A stretch of DNA of 42,620 nucleotides from an uncultured Clostridium sp. Lineage in GTDB: Bacteria > Bacillota > Clostridia > TANB77 > CAG-508. Shown here one piece after another: positions 1 through 8,170 of the stretch. Position numbers and translations under genes: made by a program. The notes under the pieces were generated by a model that saw only the letters and a program-made list of their open reading frames with translations, had not been told where the DNA came from and made no database searches. The stretch lies in contig CAMMWP010000014.1 in NCBI GenBank assembly GCA_946500615.1, forward strand, positions 1-42,620, given 5' to 3'. Each line of letters opens with the position of its first letter. The first letter of the stretch is position 1.

Positions 1-1907
1 ATTATGTACCAGGACAAGAAGATGATGATGACTTTGAAAAAGTATTTGTAGAAGAATTTGATTTAGCATTAAGAAAATTCATCAGTAAAGTAGATGATAT
101 AACATATGATAGAGTACCAAATGTAGATTTATCAGCATTAGAAAATGGAACAACAGCAATATACAATCATCCAAAAGATCCAGTTGCAGTAAAAAGAAAT
201 AGTACAGTTGTTTACACAATAAGAGTATATAATGAAGGAAAAATAGATGGATATGCTGAAAGTATAACTGACTATTTGCCAGAAGGATTAGAATTCTTGC
301 CAGAACATGAAATTAATACTAAATATGAATGGAAGATATCAGAAGATGGAAGAACAGTAACAACGGATTATTTATCAAGTGCAAAAGAAACAGGAGAAAG
401 ACAAAATGAAATAAAAGCATTTGACGGAAAGACATTAGACTATAAAGAAGTACAAATTGCATGTAAAGTAAAAGAAGAAGCAATAGCAAATGTAAAATTG
501 ACAAACTTAGCAGAAATCACAGAAGATAGTGATAATGACAGAGACTCTACACCAGACAATATAGAAATTCCAAGTGATGAAGAATTACCAGGATATAAAG
601 ATGACGAAATAGATAAAGATTATGTACCAGGACAAGAAGATGATGATGACTTTGAAAAAGTATTTGTACAAGATTTTGACTTAGCATTGAGAAAATTCAT
701 CACAAAAGTAGATGAAGAAGAAGTGGATACAAGAATTCCAGAAGTAAGTTATGACAGAGAGGAAGATAAGATTTCATACGATCATACAAAAGAACCTGTA
801 GAAGTGGTAACAGGAAATGTGGTAGAATATACCATTAGAGTATATAATGAAGGAGATATGGCAGGATATGCAAAAGAAGTAGGAGACGATATACCAGATG
901 GACTAAAATATTTACCAGAGAATGAAACTAATAAAGCGTATAGATGGGTAATGTATGACGAAGAAGGAAATGAAACAGAAAATGTAGAAGAAGTAGTAGA
1001 AATCAGAACAGATTACTTGTCAAAAGAACAAGAACAAACAGAAGGAGAAAATTTACTACAAGCATTTAATCCAGAAGAGCCAATAGGAGAAGGAAATCCA
1101 GATTATAGAGATATCAAAGTAGCATTTGAAGTAGTAGAACCAAATGAATCAGATAGAATCATTATAAACTCAGCACAAATAACAGATGATAGTGATGAAA
1201 ATGGAGATCCAGTAGAAGATATAGATTCAGATCCAGGAGAATGGAATGAAGGAGAAGATGACCAAGATAGAGAATATATTAAACTAACATATTTTGACTT
1301 AGCATTAAGAAAATGGGTAACAGAAGCAATTGTAATAGAAGACGGAAAAGAAACTGTTACACAAACAGGTCATACAGCAGAAATGGATCCAGAGCCAGTA
1401 GTAAAGGTAGAGTTATATAGAAAAGACCTAAATGATGTAGTTGTAAAATTCAGATATAAAATAAGAGTAACAAATGAGGGTGACATAGCAGGATATGCAA
1501 AAGAAATTACGGACTATGTGCCAGATGGACTAAAATTTGTAGCAGAAGACAATCCAGGATGGACAGATGAAGGAAATAATATTATATCAACTAGATTATT
1601 AGAAAATACGTTATTACAACCAGGAGAATCAGCAGAAGTAGAAGTCGTGTTGACATGGATAAATAGTGAAGACAATATGGGGCAAATGATAAATATTGCA
1701 GAAATATCAGAAGACTACAATGATAAAGGGGTACCAGATAGAGATTCAACACCAGATAACCAAGTATGGGGAGAGGATGATATCGATGATGCACCAGTGT
1801 TATTGTCAATTGAGACAGGTCAACAAAGAATTTACTTTACATTAGGATTGACTGTATTGGGAACATTAGCAGGAGGATTATTCTTGATCAAGAAGTTTGT
1901 AATATAG
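1..1907 (+). CDS. Repeat-built, C-terminally membrane-anchored surface protein (5' end outside window)
   Basis: The reading frame is open from base 3, so this is the 3' part of a larger gene. The visible protein is very acidic and consists of long repeats, each opening with FDLALRK and containing a TIRVYNEG(D)..GYA segment and a DDSDNDRDSTPD-type acidic linker. FDLALRK codons begin at 57, 675 and 1293, an exact period of 618 bp (206 residues). The C terminus has one hydrophobic segment followed by KKFVI, a plain membrane anchor without an LPXTG motif. The repeats resemble DUF11-type beta-sandwich modules of Gram-positive surface proteins; that is inference from pattern. Role is probably a cell-surface stalk or adhesin, not shown by sequence. 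A hairpin terminator follows the stop. Confidence 0.8.
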   Translation, partial: YVPGQEDDDDFEKVFVEEFDLALRKFISKVDDITYDRVPNVDLSALENGTTAIYNHPKDPVAVKRNSTVVYTIRVYNEGKIDGYAESITDYLPEGLEFLPEHEINTKYEWKISEDGRTVTTDYLSSAKETGERQNEIKAFDGKTLDYKEVQIACKVKEEAIANVKLTNLAEITEDSDNDRDSTPDNIEIPSDEELPGYKDDEIDKDYVPGQEDDDDFEKVFVQDFDLALRKFITKVDEEEVDTRIPEVSYDREEDKISYDHTKEPVEVVTGNVVEYTIRVYNEGDMAGYAKEVGDDIPDGLKYLPENETNKAYRWVMYDEEGNETENVEEVVEIRTDYLSKEQEQTEGENLLQAFNPEEPIGEGNPDYRDIKVAFEVVEPNESDRIIINSAQITDDSDENGDPVEDIDSDPGEWNEGEDDQDREYIKLTYFDLALRKWVTEAIVIEDGKETVTQTGHTAEMDPEPVVKVELYRKDLNDVVVKFRYKIRVTNEGDIAGYAKEITDYVPDGLKFVAEDNPGWTDEGNNIISTRLLENTLLQPGESAEVEVVLTWINSEDNMGQMINIAEISEDYNDKGVPDRDSTPDNQVWGEDDIDDAPVLLSIETGQQRIYFTLGLTVLGTLAGGLFLIKKFVI

Positions 1908-1935
1908 AAAACGTATAAAAGGGGAAATATAGATA

Positions 1936-1975
1936 AATAGGGCATGATTTCATGTCCTATTATTATCGTTGTTTT
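1936..1975 (+). terminator. Rho-independent terminator after the surface protein gene
   Basis: An almost perfect 12-bp stem with a 2-base loop spans 1936-1961 and is followed by a T-rich stretch. It ends the surface protein transcript before the next promoter. Confidence 0.7.
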
Positions 1976-1987
1976 TATTCAAATTTC

Positions 1988-2016
1988 TTTACAATTAAAT
2001 ATTGGTATGGTATAAT
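1988..2016 (+). promoter_or_regulatory. Sigma-A type promoter for the gene at 2050
   Basis: TTTACA at 1988-1993 and TATAAT at 2011-2016 are separated by 17 bases, 34 bases upstream of the start codon. Confidence 0.65.
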
Positions 2017-2049
2017 TTTCCATGAAAGAATACTGAAGAGGTGAGAATT

Positions 2050-2976
2050 ATGAATCAAATTTTAGCAACCAGTAATACAACCAAAGCAAAAAATAAAAAG
2101 AATAAAGGGACAGGTCCTGCGGACATAAAAACAGTAGTAAAAGTGTTTGCCATTATCATGTTAGTATTTGGTGTTTTTATAATAGGAACAGGATCATATG
2201 CAATGTATAAAGATTTTGAAGCAAAAAATGAAGCAACAACAAAACCAATTATAACAGAAACATTGAGTGAAGATCAAAAAACAATACAATTAAGTGTAAC
2301 ACATGATAAAGCAATAGACAGAATAGAATATAGTTGGAATAATGGAGAAATGCAAATAGTAACAGGAAATGGAAGAAAAAATATACAAATTGATATAGAA
2401 ATACCGGGAGGGACAAATACATTAAATGTAAAAGCAATAGATGTACAAGGTCAAGAAATTTCAACAGATAAAGTATATACAGCAAAAGATATTATCAAAC
2501 TAGAGGTTTCTGGAAGTAAATTAAAAATAACAGCAGAAAATCAAACAGAAATAGCTTATATGACATATAGATGGGATGAAGACGAAGAAGAAAGAATAGA
2601 TATCAATGCAACTACAGTCGAACAAGAAATTGATATTCCAATGGGAGAACATGATTTAACAGTAATATTAGTGGATATCAACAATGAAACCATTACAAAA
2701 GAACAAAAAGTAAAAGGTGTTACAAAACCAACAATTAATATAGGTATTGATGAGACAAAAGAATACTACTTAATTACCATTTCAGATCAAACTGGATTAG
2801 AGAGAGTGGAATTTACAATTAGAGGAGAATCCAAGACAGTAGCAGTTGAAAATGCAGAAACAGAATTAAAATATAGACTAAAATTAAATGAAGGCGACGA
2901 AAACCGTCTAGAAATAACTGCTTATAACATTGATGGAATTGCCTCAGATACACAAAAAGTTAGTGCACGTAAATAA
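2050..2976 (+). CDS. Membrane-anchored extracellular protein of unknown function
   Basis: The start is ATG 2050, because the GTG at 2041 lies inside the Shine-Dalgarno GAGGTG (2038-2043). The protein has about 308 residues: a Lys/Asn-rich cytoplasmic head, one transmembrane helix at about residues 27-49 and an extracellular part made of three or four beta-rich segments. These segments share the pattern of a hydrophobic strand, a YxW..(D/N)xxE turn and an NTLNVKAIDVQG-like strand, typical of bacterial Ig-like modules. I do not recognise a named family. It has its own promoter and sits after the surface repeat protein, so a cell-envelope role is likely but unproven. Confidence 0.7.
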   Translation: MNQILATSNTTKAKNKKNKGTGPADIKTVVKVFAIIMLVFGVFIIGTGSYAMYKDFEAKNEATTKPIITETLSEDQKTIQLSVTHDKAIDRIEYSWNNGEMQIVTGNGRKNIQIDIEIPGGTNTLNVKAIDVQGQEISTDKVYTAKDIIKLEVSGSKLKITAENQTEIAYMTYRWDEDEEERIDINATTVEQEIDIPMGEHDLTVILVDINNETITKEQKVKGVTKPTINIGIDETKEYYLITISDQTGLERVEFTIRGESKTVAVENAETELKYRLKLNEGDENRLEITAYNIDGIASDTQKVSARK

Positions 2977-2982
2977 ATTAAC

Positions 2983-3011
2983 ATTTCCCTACATCATTTA
3001 TGTAGGGAAAT
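2983..3011. terminator. Strong hairpin after the Ig-like membrane protein gene
   Basis: A perfect 12-bp stem (2983-2994 with 3000-3011) and a 5-base loop follow the stop codon. The usual T run is weak, so termination efficiency is uncertain. Confidence 0.5.
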
Positions 3012-3026
3012 AGATTAAGGGAAAAA

Positions 3027-3172
3027 GGTTGAAAAATAATTACAATTTTGGCATCGTTAAACTTCATTTGAAATTTAATTAACGTACTAGAGTGTACGCC
3101 TCATAAATTTTAAACTCGTTTGCCTAGCCAAAATTTAATTCTTTTCCAACTCAATTTGTGCCTTAGAAAGGA
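3027..3172. repeat. Family A palindromic intergenic repeat, copy 1
   Basis: The left end (GGTTGAAAAATAATTACAAT and on to TTTTGGC) is inverted at the right end (GCCAAAATTTAATTCTTTTCCAACT), with further inverted segments inside. The same left end and the same right boundary, TTAG(A/G)AAGGAATG, occur at 13696-13783. The right boundary provides the Shine-Dalgarno sequence for the next gene in both copies. Confidence 0.55.
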
Positions 3173-3184
3173 ATGGAATCAAAA

Positions 3185-3973
3185 ATGGATAATAGTTTCT
3201 TTCATATATTAACATATTTTGTTATTTATTCGTTTTTGGGATGGGTTCTTGAAAGTACAGTAAGGACAATTTGTGAAAAGAAAATTATCAATACAGGATT
3301 TTTAATAGGACCATTTTGCCCTATATATGGGTTTGGTGCGATCATTATGATATTATTTTTAGATAATTATAAAAATCATATCATACTGTTATTTACTATT
3401 TCATTTATTGTATTAACCATATGGGAATATATAGTAGGAGTACTTTTAGAAAAAGCATTTCACACAAAATACTGGGACTATTCAGACCAAAAACTGAATT
3501 ATAAAGGAAGAATTTGTTTATTAAACTCAATTGCATGGGGAGTATTAGGTGTTTTATTTATAAAATATATACATCCATTTATAATACAACTAATCAATCA
3601 TATTGATTTTATTTATATAGCAATTATAGCAACTATCATAGCATGTATACTATTAATCGATGCAATCATTAGTGTTATAAAAATTAAGAGTTTCAAATCT
3701 ACATTAGAAAAAATAGAAGAAATTAATGAGCAAATCAAACAAAAACTAATAGAATTGAAAGATAAAGAAAAAATTTCAGCCAATGACAATCTACAACATT
3801 TAGTCAAAAACTTAAAAGCTAGAAGAGATAAAACAATAAAACATTTATATAGAAGAGCATATAGATTAAAGAAAGCATTCCCAGCAATCGATACAAAAGA
3901 ATTTACAGAAATTTTAAGTAAAAAAATTGAATTCAAGCATAGCAAAAAGAAAAAAGAAAAAAAGGGTGAATAA
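3185..3973 (+). CDS. Putative ABC-transporter CmpB-type membrane protein (PF06541-like)
   Basis: The protein has about 262 residues with five or six transmembrane helices in the first 160 residues, then a Lys/Glu-rich coiled-coil-like cytoplasmic tail. The N-terminal signature YFVIYSFLGWVLESTVRT, the GFLIGPFCPIYGFGA segment and the E.AFHTKYWDYS segment match the conserved core of the 'putative ABC-transporter type IV/CmpB' family common in Firmicutes. Its function is unknown. ATG 3185 is preferred over ATG 3173, because the Shine-Dalgarno AGAAAGGA ends at 3172 directly against the upstream ATG. The next gene starts one base after its stop, so the two are probably co-transcribed. Confidence 0.75.
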   Translation: MDNSFFHILTYFVIYSFLGWVLESTVRTICEKKIINTGFLIGPFCPIYGFGAIIMILFLDNYKNHIILLFTISFIVLTIWEYIVGVLLEKAFHTKYWDYSDQKLNYKGRICLLNSIAWGVLGVLFIKYIHPFIIQLINHIDFIYIAIIATIIACILLIDAIISVIKIKSFKSTLEKIEEINEQIKQKLIELKDKEKISANDNLQHLVKNLKARRDKTIKHLYRRAYRLKKAFPAIDTKEFTEILSKKIEFKHSKKKKEKKGE

Positions 3974-3974
3974 A

Positions 3975-4898
3975 ATGGTTCAAGAAATTTATATTATTGA
4001 TGATGATGACTCGTCTATCATTATATTTAGAGAGTTGTTTAAAAATGATAAAGACTATAAATTTATCAGTGTAAAATCTGAACAGATTGATATTGCATTG
4101 AAAAACATTCCTTCACTCATTATTATTAATGAAGATGCAATAGATAGAGATGTAGTTGGACTTTGTAAAAAAATTAGACGAGATGAAGATAACAAAATAA
4201 CACCAGTTATTGTTGTTTCTTCCAATAATGATAAAGAACACAGAATGAAAATTTTAAAAGAATCTATAGAATATTTCATAAAAAAACCTGTAGATGAAGA
4301 ATATTTATATTATACAGTGAAAAATTTAAATAGATTATTATCAAATAATAGAAGAGTAAGTCCACTGACAGGATTACCGGGAAATGTTCAAATACATGCA
4401 GAATTGAAGAAAAGAATATCTAACAATGAACCATTTTCTGTATTATATTTGGATCTAGACAATTTCAAAGCATATAATGATGTCTATGGATTTGTCAAAG
4501 GAGATCAAATTATAGAATTTACTGCCGAAATCATATTAAGAGGTGTTCATAATACTATTACAGAAGAAGCTTTTGTTGGGCATATCGGTGGAGATGATTT
4601 TGTGGCAATTTTACCATCAACCAATTGTGAAAAGATTTGTCAAAATATATTGGCAATGTTTGATAGTCAAGTAGCAAGATTTTTTACAGAAAGAGATATA
4701 GAAAAAGGATATATAGAAGTAGAAAATAGGAAAGGAATTATAGAACAATTTCCATTAACCTCACTTTCTATTGGAGTTGTAGTTGCAGATCCGGGAAGAT
4801 TTAGTAATATTCTAGAAATTGGAGAAATAGGAGCACAAGTGAAACATGCTGCAAAATCTGTAATGGGCAGTAGTTATGCTGTAGATAGAAGAAAATAG
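3975..4898 (+). CDS. Pseudo-receiver plus GGDEF protein (probable diguanylate cyclase)
   Basis: The start is ATG 3975, after the Shine-Dalgarno AAAGGGTGA; in-frame upstream codons overlap the previous gene. Residues 1-120 form a response-regulator-like domain with the acidic cluster DDDD (8-11) and the conserved Lys of KKP, but the phospho-acceptor position in LIIINED is Asn52, not Asp. Residues about 135-305 form a GGDEF domain with SPLTGLPG, YLDLDNFKAYND, the active-site motif GGDDF at 205-209 and LSIGVV. GGDDF is a known active variant, so c-di-GMP synthesis is likely. No RxxD inhibitory site is evident just upstream. The receiver is probably not phosphorylated, suggesting constitutive or interaction-based control. 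Confidence 0.8.
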   Translation: MVQEIYIIDDDDSSIIIFRELFKNDKDYKFISVKSEQIDIALKNIPSLIIINEDAIDRDVVGLCKKIRRDEDNKITPVIVVSSNNDKEHRMKILKESIEYFIKKPVDEEYLYYTVKNLNRLLSNNRRVSPLTGLPGNVQIHAELKKRISNNEPFSVLYLDLDNFKAYNDVYGFVKGDQIIEFTAEIILRGVHNTITEEAFVGHIGGDDFVAILPSTNCEKICQNILAMFDSQVARFFTERDIEKGYIEVENRKGIIEQFPLTSLSIGVVVADPGRFSNILEIGEIGAQVKHAAKSVMGSSYAVDRRK

Positions 4899-4922
4899 GG
4901 CAAATAGATAGAGGTGTAGATA

Positions 4923-5570
4923 ATGAAAAGATATAAACAAAGTGAAATAAAGGAAATTGCAAAGGTTCTTAAAGAAGATGGTGTGATTAGTGTACCAACG
5001 GATACTCTATATGGTTTATGTGCAAGGGTTCATTCAGATAAAGCTTATGACAAACTAATGAATATAAAGAACCGTCCTTCTACAAAGTCTTTTCCTATTG
5101 TTTGTAAAGATATAGAACAAATAAAGACAATTGCTATTACTGATGAAAAGATTGAAAAATTGATAAAGGCTTTTATGCCCGGACCCATTACATTAGTTTT
5201 AAATAAAAGACCAGAGGCATTTTTATATATTAATAATGCAGGTATAAGAGAAACAAACCAATTGGCTGTGAGAATGGCACCATCTGCATTTTTAAAAACA
5301 TTAATAGATGAGGTTGGTAGTCCATTATTTTTAACGAGTGCAAATAAAAGTGGACAAACCGCATGTAAAAGCTTAGAAGAAATAGAGATCACATGCCCAA
5401 CACTTGATGGAATGGTTGAGGGAGAAGTGACGTTTGGAGAAGCTAGCACAATTGTGGATTGTACTTGCAGTGATATTAAAATTCAAAGGGTAGGTCCCAT
5501 TTCAAAAGAACAAATCATGGATATATATATATATAATAGAAAAAAAACACAAATTGATACAGCAAGGTAG
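4923..5570 (+). CDS. tsaC: L-threonylcarbamoyladenylate synthase (TsaC/Sua5/YrdC family)
   Basis: The 215-residue protein makes threonylcarbamoyl-AMP from Thr, bicarbonate and ATP, the first step of tRNA t6A37 modification in the cytoplasm. Family hallmarks are present: VPTDTLYGL near residue 25, the KNRP basic motif, MPGPITLVL, LAVRMAPS and LFLTSANKSG. The length fits the short TsaC/YrdC form lacking the Sua5 C-terminal domain. GAGGTG lies 6 bases before ATG 4923. It follows the GGDEF gene by 24 bases and is closed by a terminator at 5624. The C-terminal tail after IMDIYIYNRKK is short and not conserved in the family. Confidence 0.9.
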   Translation: MKRYKQSEIKEIAKVLKEDGVISVPTDTLYGLCARVHSDKAYDKLMNIKNRPSTKSFPIVCKDIEQIKTIAITDEKIEKLIKAFMPGPITLVLNKRPEAFLYINNAGIRETNQLAVRMAPSAFLKTLIDEVGSPLFLTSANKSGQTACKSLEEIEITCPTLDGMVEGEVTFGEASTIVDCTCSDIKIQRVGPISKEQIMDIYIYNRKKTQIDTAR

Positions 5571-5623
5571 CTAATTGGGTTAGTGGATAAGTATCTAAAC
5601 AAATATGGAAAAGATAGGTAATT

Positions 5624-5657
5624 AAATTGCAGATGTACAAGTTTGCAATTTTTTTTT
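5624..5657 (+). terminator. Terminator after tsaC
   Basis: An 8-bp stem AAATTGCA/TGCAATTT (5624-5631 with 5644-5651) is followed directly by a run of T. Confidence 0.8.
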
Positions 5658-5812
5658 ACAATAGGAAAGTAACCCTTTCCTATTGTATAAAAAACGCTTC
5701 GCGCTAACGATTGCACACAAATTTTACTTACGTAAAATTTGGCGCCGAACAATAACGCGGGCTTTAAAATGTCGTAAATAGAGAAAATGCTCAAAAAAGT
5801 CCGCTATTGTTT
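5657..5812. repeat. Family B three-hairpin intergenic element, copy 1
   Basis: Three consecutive hairpins are visible. Hairpin 1 (5657-5687) is a perfect 13-bp stem. Conserved linkers ACGCTTCGCGCT and ATTGCACAC lead to hairpin 2 (5719-5740, AAATTTTAC/GTAAAATTT). The conserved GGCGCCGAACAATAACG starts hairpin 3, which closes at GTCCGCTATTGTT. Close relatives are at 15391-15544 and 42499-42620, and decayed pieces are near 34171 and 32669. The arms differ between copies but remain complementary. It fills the roughly 300-base gap between tsaC and the amidase gene. Confidence 0.7.
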
Positions 5813-5877
5813 TAATAATAATAATAAAAATTGAAAAGATGCATATACATATAATAAAAACTTTTAGGAGATTGAAA

Positions 5878-6613
5878 ATGAAAAATTTTACGAAAAAAAG
5901 AGTTTTTATTATTTTTTTTGCTATTCTAATGAGTTTTGGTGTGTATATAGAACAAAACAATATACAAAATCAAAAAAGAAACATAGGGGATGCTGTACAG
6001 GTAACGTCATTACCCGTTTCAAGAAAAGTGGTTATACTTGATGCCGGACATGGAACACCAGATGAACGGTGCAGAAAGTAAAAATGGAACAACAGAGGCT
6101 AATATTAATTTAAACATCGTTTTAAAAATACAACAATTACTAGAACAATCTGGTTGCACAGTAATACTTACTAGGTCAGACGAAAATGCTATATATGACT
6201 TAGATGCTAAAACATTAAAACAAAAAAAAGTCTCAGATATTCATAATAGAGTTAAAATTGGTAATGAATCATCGGCAGATATATTTGTTTCAGTACATTT
6301 AAACAAAATACCAGAGCAACAATATTATGGATGGCAAACATTTTTCAATTCAAAAAATGAAAAAAGTAAAACTTTGGCTGAAAATATACAATCAAATTTA
6401 AATGAAGCAATACAAAAAGAAAATAAAAGAATTGCTATGAAATTGAATACAGTGTATCTTATGAAGAATGTAGAAATTCCAATTAGTATTGTGGAATGTG
6501 GATTTCTTTCAAATCCACAAGAAGAAAAAGAATTATTGCAAGATCGTTATCAAGATAAATTGGCTTGGGGAATTTATAATGGTATCAATAGTTATTTTCT
6601 AGATAATGGCTAA
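5878..6613 (+). pseudogene. cwlD: N-acetylmuramoyl-L-alanine amidase, CwlD-like, with a one-base frameshift
   Basis: The first frame starts at ATG 5878 (AGGAG upstream) and has an N-terminal membrane helix and VVILDAGHGTPDE; it then runs into a stop at 6079-6081. The +1-base frame continues the family exactly: GAESKNGTTEANINLN, VILTRSD, ADIFVSVHLNK and SIVECGFLSN up to 6613. The zinc ligands (His of DAGHG, Glu of TTEAN, His of SVHLN) and the catalytic Glu of VECGF are all present but split between frames. The simplest reading is one extra base at about 6067, in GATGAACGGTGC. CwlD-type amidases act with a deacetylase to make muramic-delta-lactam in spore cortex, and a deacetylase gene follows at once. 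This may be a real lesion or a sequencing error. Confidence 0.8.
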
Positions 6614-6692
6614 TAGTAAAAGACAAAAAACGATGTAATAAATAGGATAAAAGAACATATATATTAATATCATGATTATATGGGAGGCATAT

Positions 6693-7463
6693 ATGTTTAT
6701 CGTATTTAATAAGCAAAAAGTATATACATATTGTATATCTATTATTATGGTTGTATTATTATTTTGCATAGCAGGGACTTTAACGGCTGAAAAAGAAACA
6801 ATGACTACTTCTTCCACCAATGAAAAATTATTACCAATATATAAAGTGAAAACAGATAGTAAAAAAGTAGCATTAACAATGAATTGTGCATGGAATGCAG
6901 ATGACATAGACACCATTTTAAAAATACTAGAAGACAATAACACAAAAATAACATTTTTTATGGTAGGAGATTGGATAGAAAAATATCCTGAAGCAGTAAA
7001 AAAAATTCATGATGCAGGTCATGAAATAGGAACCCATAGTGATACACATCCACATGTCAATAACTTAAGCTATGAAGAAAATATAAAAGAACTTGAAAAA
7101 AGCAATGACAAAATAGAAAAAATCACAGGAACTAGGACAAATTTATATAGAACACCATATGGAGAATATAATACAACTGTCATAAAATCAGCACAAGACA
7201 AAGGATATTACACAATACAATGGAGTTTAGACACTTTAGACTATACAGGCATCAATGGAACAGAAATGTGGAATCGACTAAAAGAAAAAATAGAAGGAGG
7301 AGATATCATATTAATGCATAATGGAACAAAACACACAGCAGACAGCCTAGAAATGTTATTACATAACATACAAGAAAAAGGGTTAGAAATTGTAAAAATA
7401 TCAGAGTTAATTTATACAGACAATTATCAAATAGATGTAAATGGAACACAAATAAAAAAATAA
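6693..7463 (+). CDS. Polysaccharide deacetylase (PdaB-like, membrane-anchored)
   Basis: GGGAGG precedes ATG 6693, giving 256 residues with one N-terminal membrane segment and a NodB-type carbohydrate esterase 4 domain. Motif 1 reads MNCAWNADD, so the first canonical Asp position is Asn64. Motif 2 is HSDTH (His115 and His119), motif 3 is RTPYGEYN, motif 4 includes WSLDTLDYTG and motif 5 is ILMHNG. The closest overall architecture I recognise is PdaB/PdaA-like enzymes of spore-formers that deacetylate peptidoglycan sugars outside the membrane. It lies 79 bases after the CwlD-like gene, consistent with a cortex-modification pair. The Asn at the catalytic-base position leaves activity uncertain. 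Confidence 0.8.
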   Translation: MFIVFNKQKVYTYCISIIMVVLLFCIAGTLTAEKETMTTSSTNEKLLPIYKVKTDSKKVALTMNCAWNADDIDTILKILEDNNTKITFFMVGDWIEKYPEAVKKIHDAGHEIGTHSDTHPHVNNLSYEENIKELEKSNDKIEKITGTRTNLYRTPYGEYNTTVIKSAQDKGYYTIQWSLDTLDYTGINGTEMWNRLKEKIEGGDIILMHNGTKHTADSLEMLLHNIQEKGLEIVKISELIYTDNYQIDVNGTQIKK

Positions 7464-7524
7464 TATGTATAAAATTGGAAATATAGGAAATACTAAATAT
7501 AGATTTTTTAGGAGATATAAGAAA

Positions 7525-8019
7525 ATGCATTTTATTGGTATTTTTTCAAGTCATTTAGAATTTGAAAATATAAAAGAAAATATACAAAATCAAATAACAC
7601 AAAAAAACTTACAACTCATTCATATAACTTCTAGAAATATAGAAAATATGAAAAATATAATGTTTGAAACAATTTTACTATGTGATCAGCTCCATATCAA
7701 TGAAGACCAAAAGGAAATATTCAATAAAATATGTAGTCACTGCAAATATAGTATCATCAATACAGACATATTTAACAATACAAAAATTATTGCGCAAAAA
7801 ACAAGTAATTGTATCACATATGGACTAAATCAAAAATCGACAATAACAGTTTCTAGCATACAAGAAGATAAAGCCATTATATATATACAAAGAAATCTAA
7901 AAAATATAGAAGGAAAAGAAATAGAAATGGGAGAAACTTGTATAAACTTAGAAGGAAAAAAACAAATTTCTATAGAAACAATATTAGCAATCGTTTCAAT
8001 TTCTCTTATATATAACTAA
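7525..8019 (+). CDS. Small protein of unknown function
   Basis: TAGGAGA precedes ATG 7525, giving 164 residues; an in-frame ATG at 7465 has no ribosome binding site. No signal peptide is visible, and the first hydrophobic stretch (MHFIGIFSS) looks like a core beta-strand. The segment ITYGLNQKSTITVSSI resembles the junction motif of the Mur ligase central domain, where a YGLN-type turn precedes a strand. I therefore suggest a degenerate Mur-ligase-like fold, with low certainty. It sits close behind the deacetylase gene and ahead of the SSB-like gene, whose promoter separates the two. Confidence 0.55.
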   Translation: MHFIGIFSSHLEFENIKENIQNQITQKNLQLIHITSRNIENMKNIMFETILLCDQLHINEDQKEIFNKICSHCKYSIINTDIFNNTKIIAQKTSNCITYGLNQKSTITVSSIQEDKAIIYIQRNLKNIEGKEIEMGETCINLEGKKQISIETILAIVSISLIYN

Positions 8020-8076
8020 AAAATCATTGAAAATTAAGGATTTTCTGCAAAAAAATTACAAATTTAACTTTTTATG

Positions 8077-8105
8077 TAGACAAAACCTTGAAAATGTTGT
8101 ATAAT
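8077..8105 (+). promoter_or_regulatory. Sigma-A type promoter for the SSB-like gene
   Basis: TAGACA at 8077-8082 and TATAAT at 8100-8105 are separated by 17 bases; a strong AAGGAGG follows at 8156. Confidence 0.65.
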
Positions 8106-8170
8106 AAGAAATGTAAGTTAATACCAGTAAAAAACACAATCGATAAATAAAATTTAAGGAGGAAAATAAA

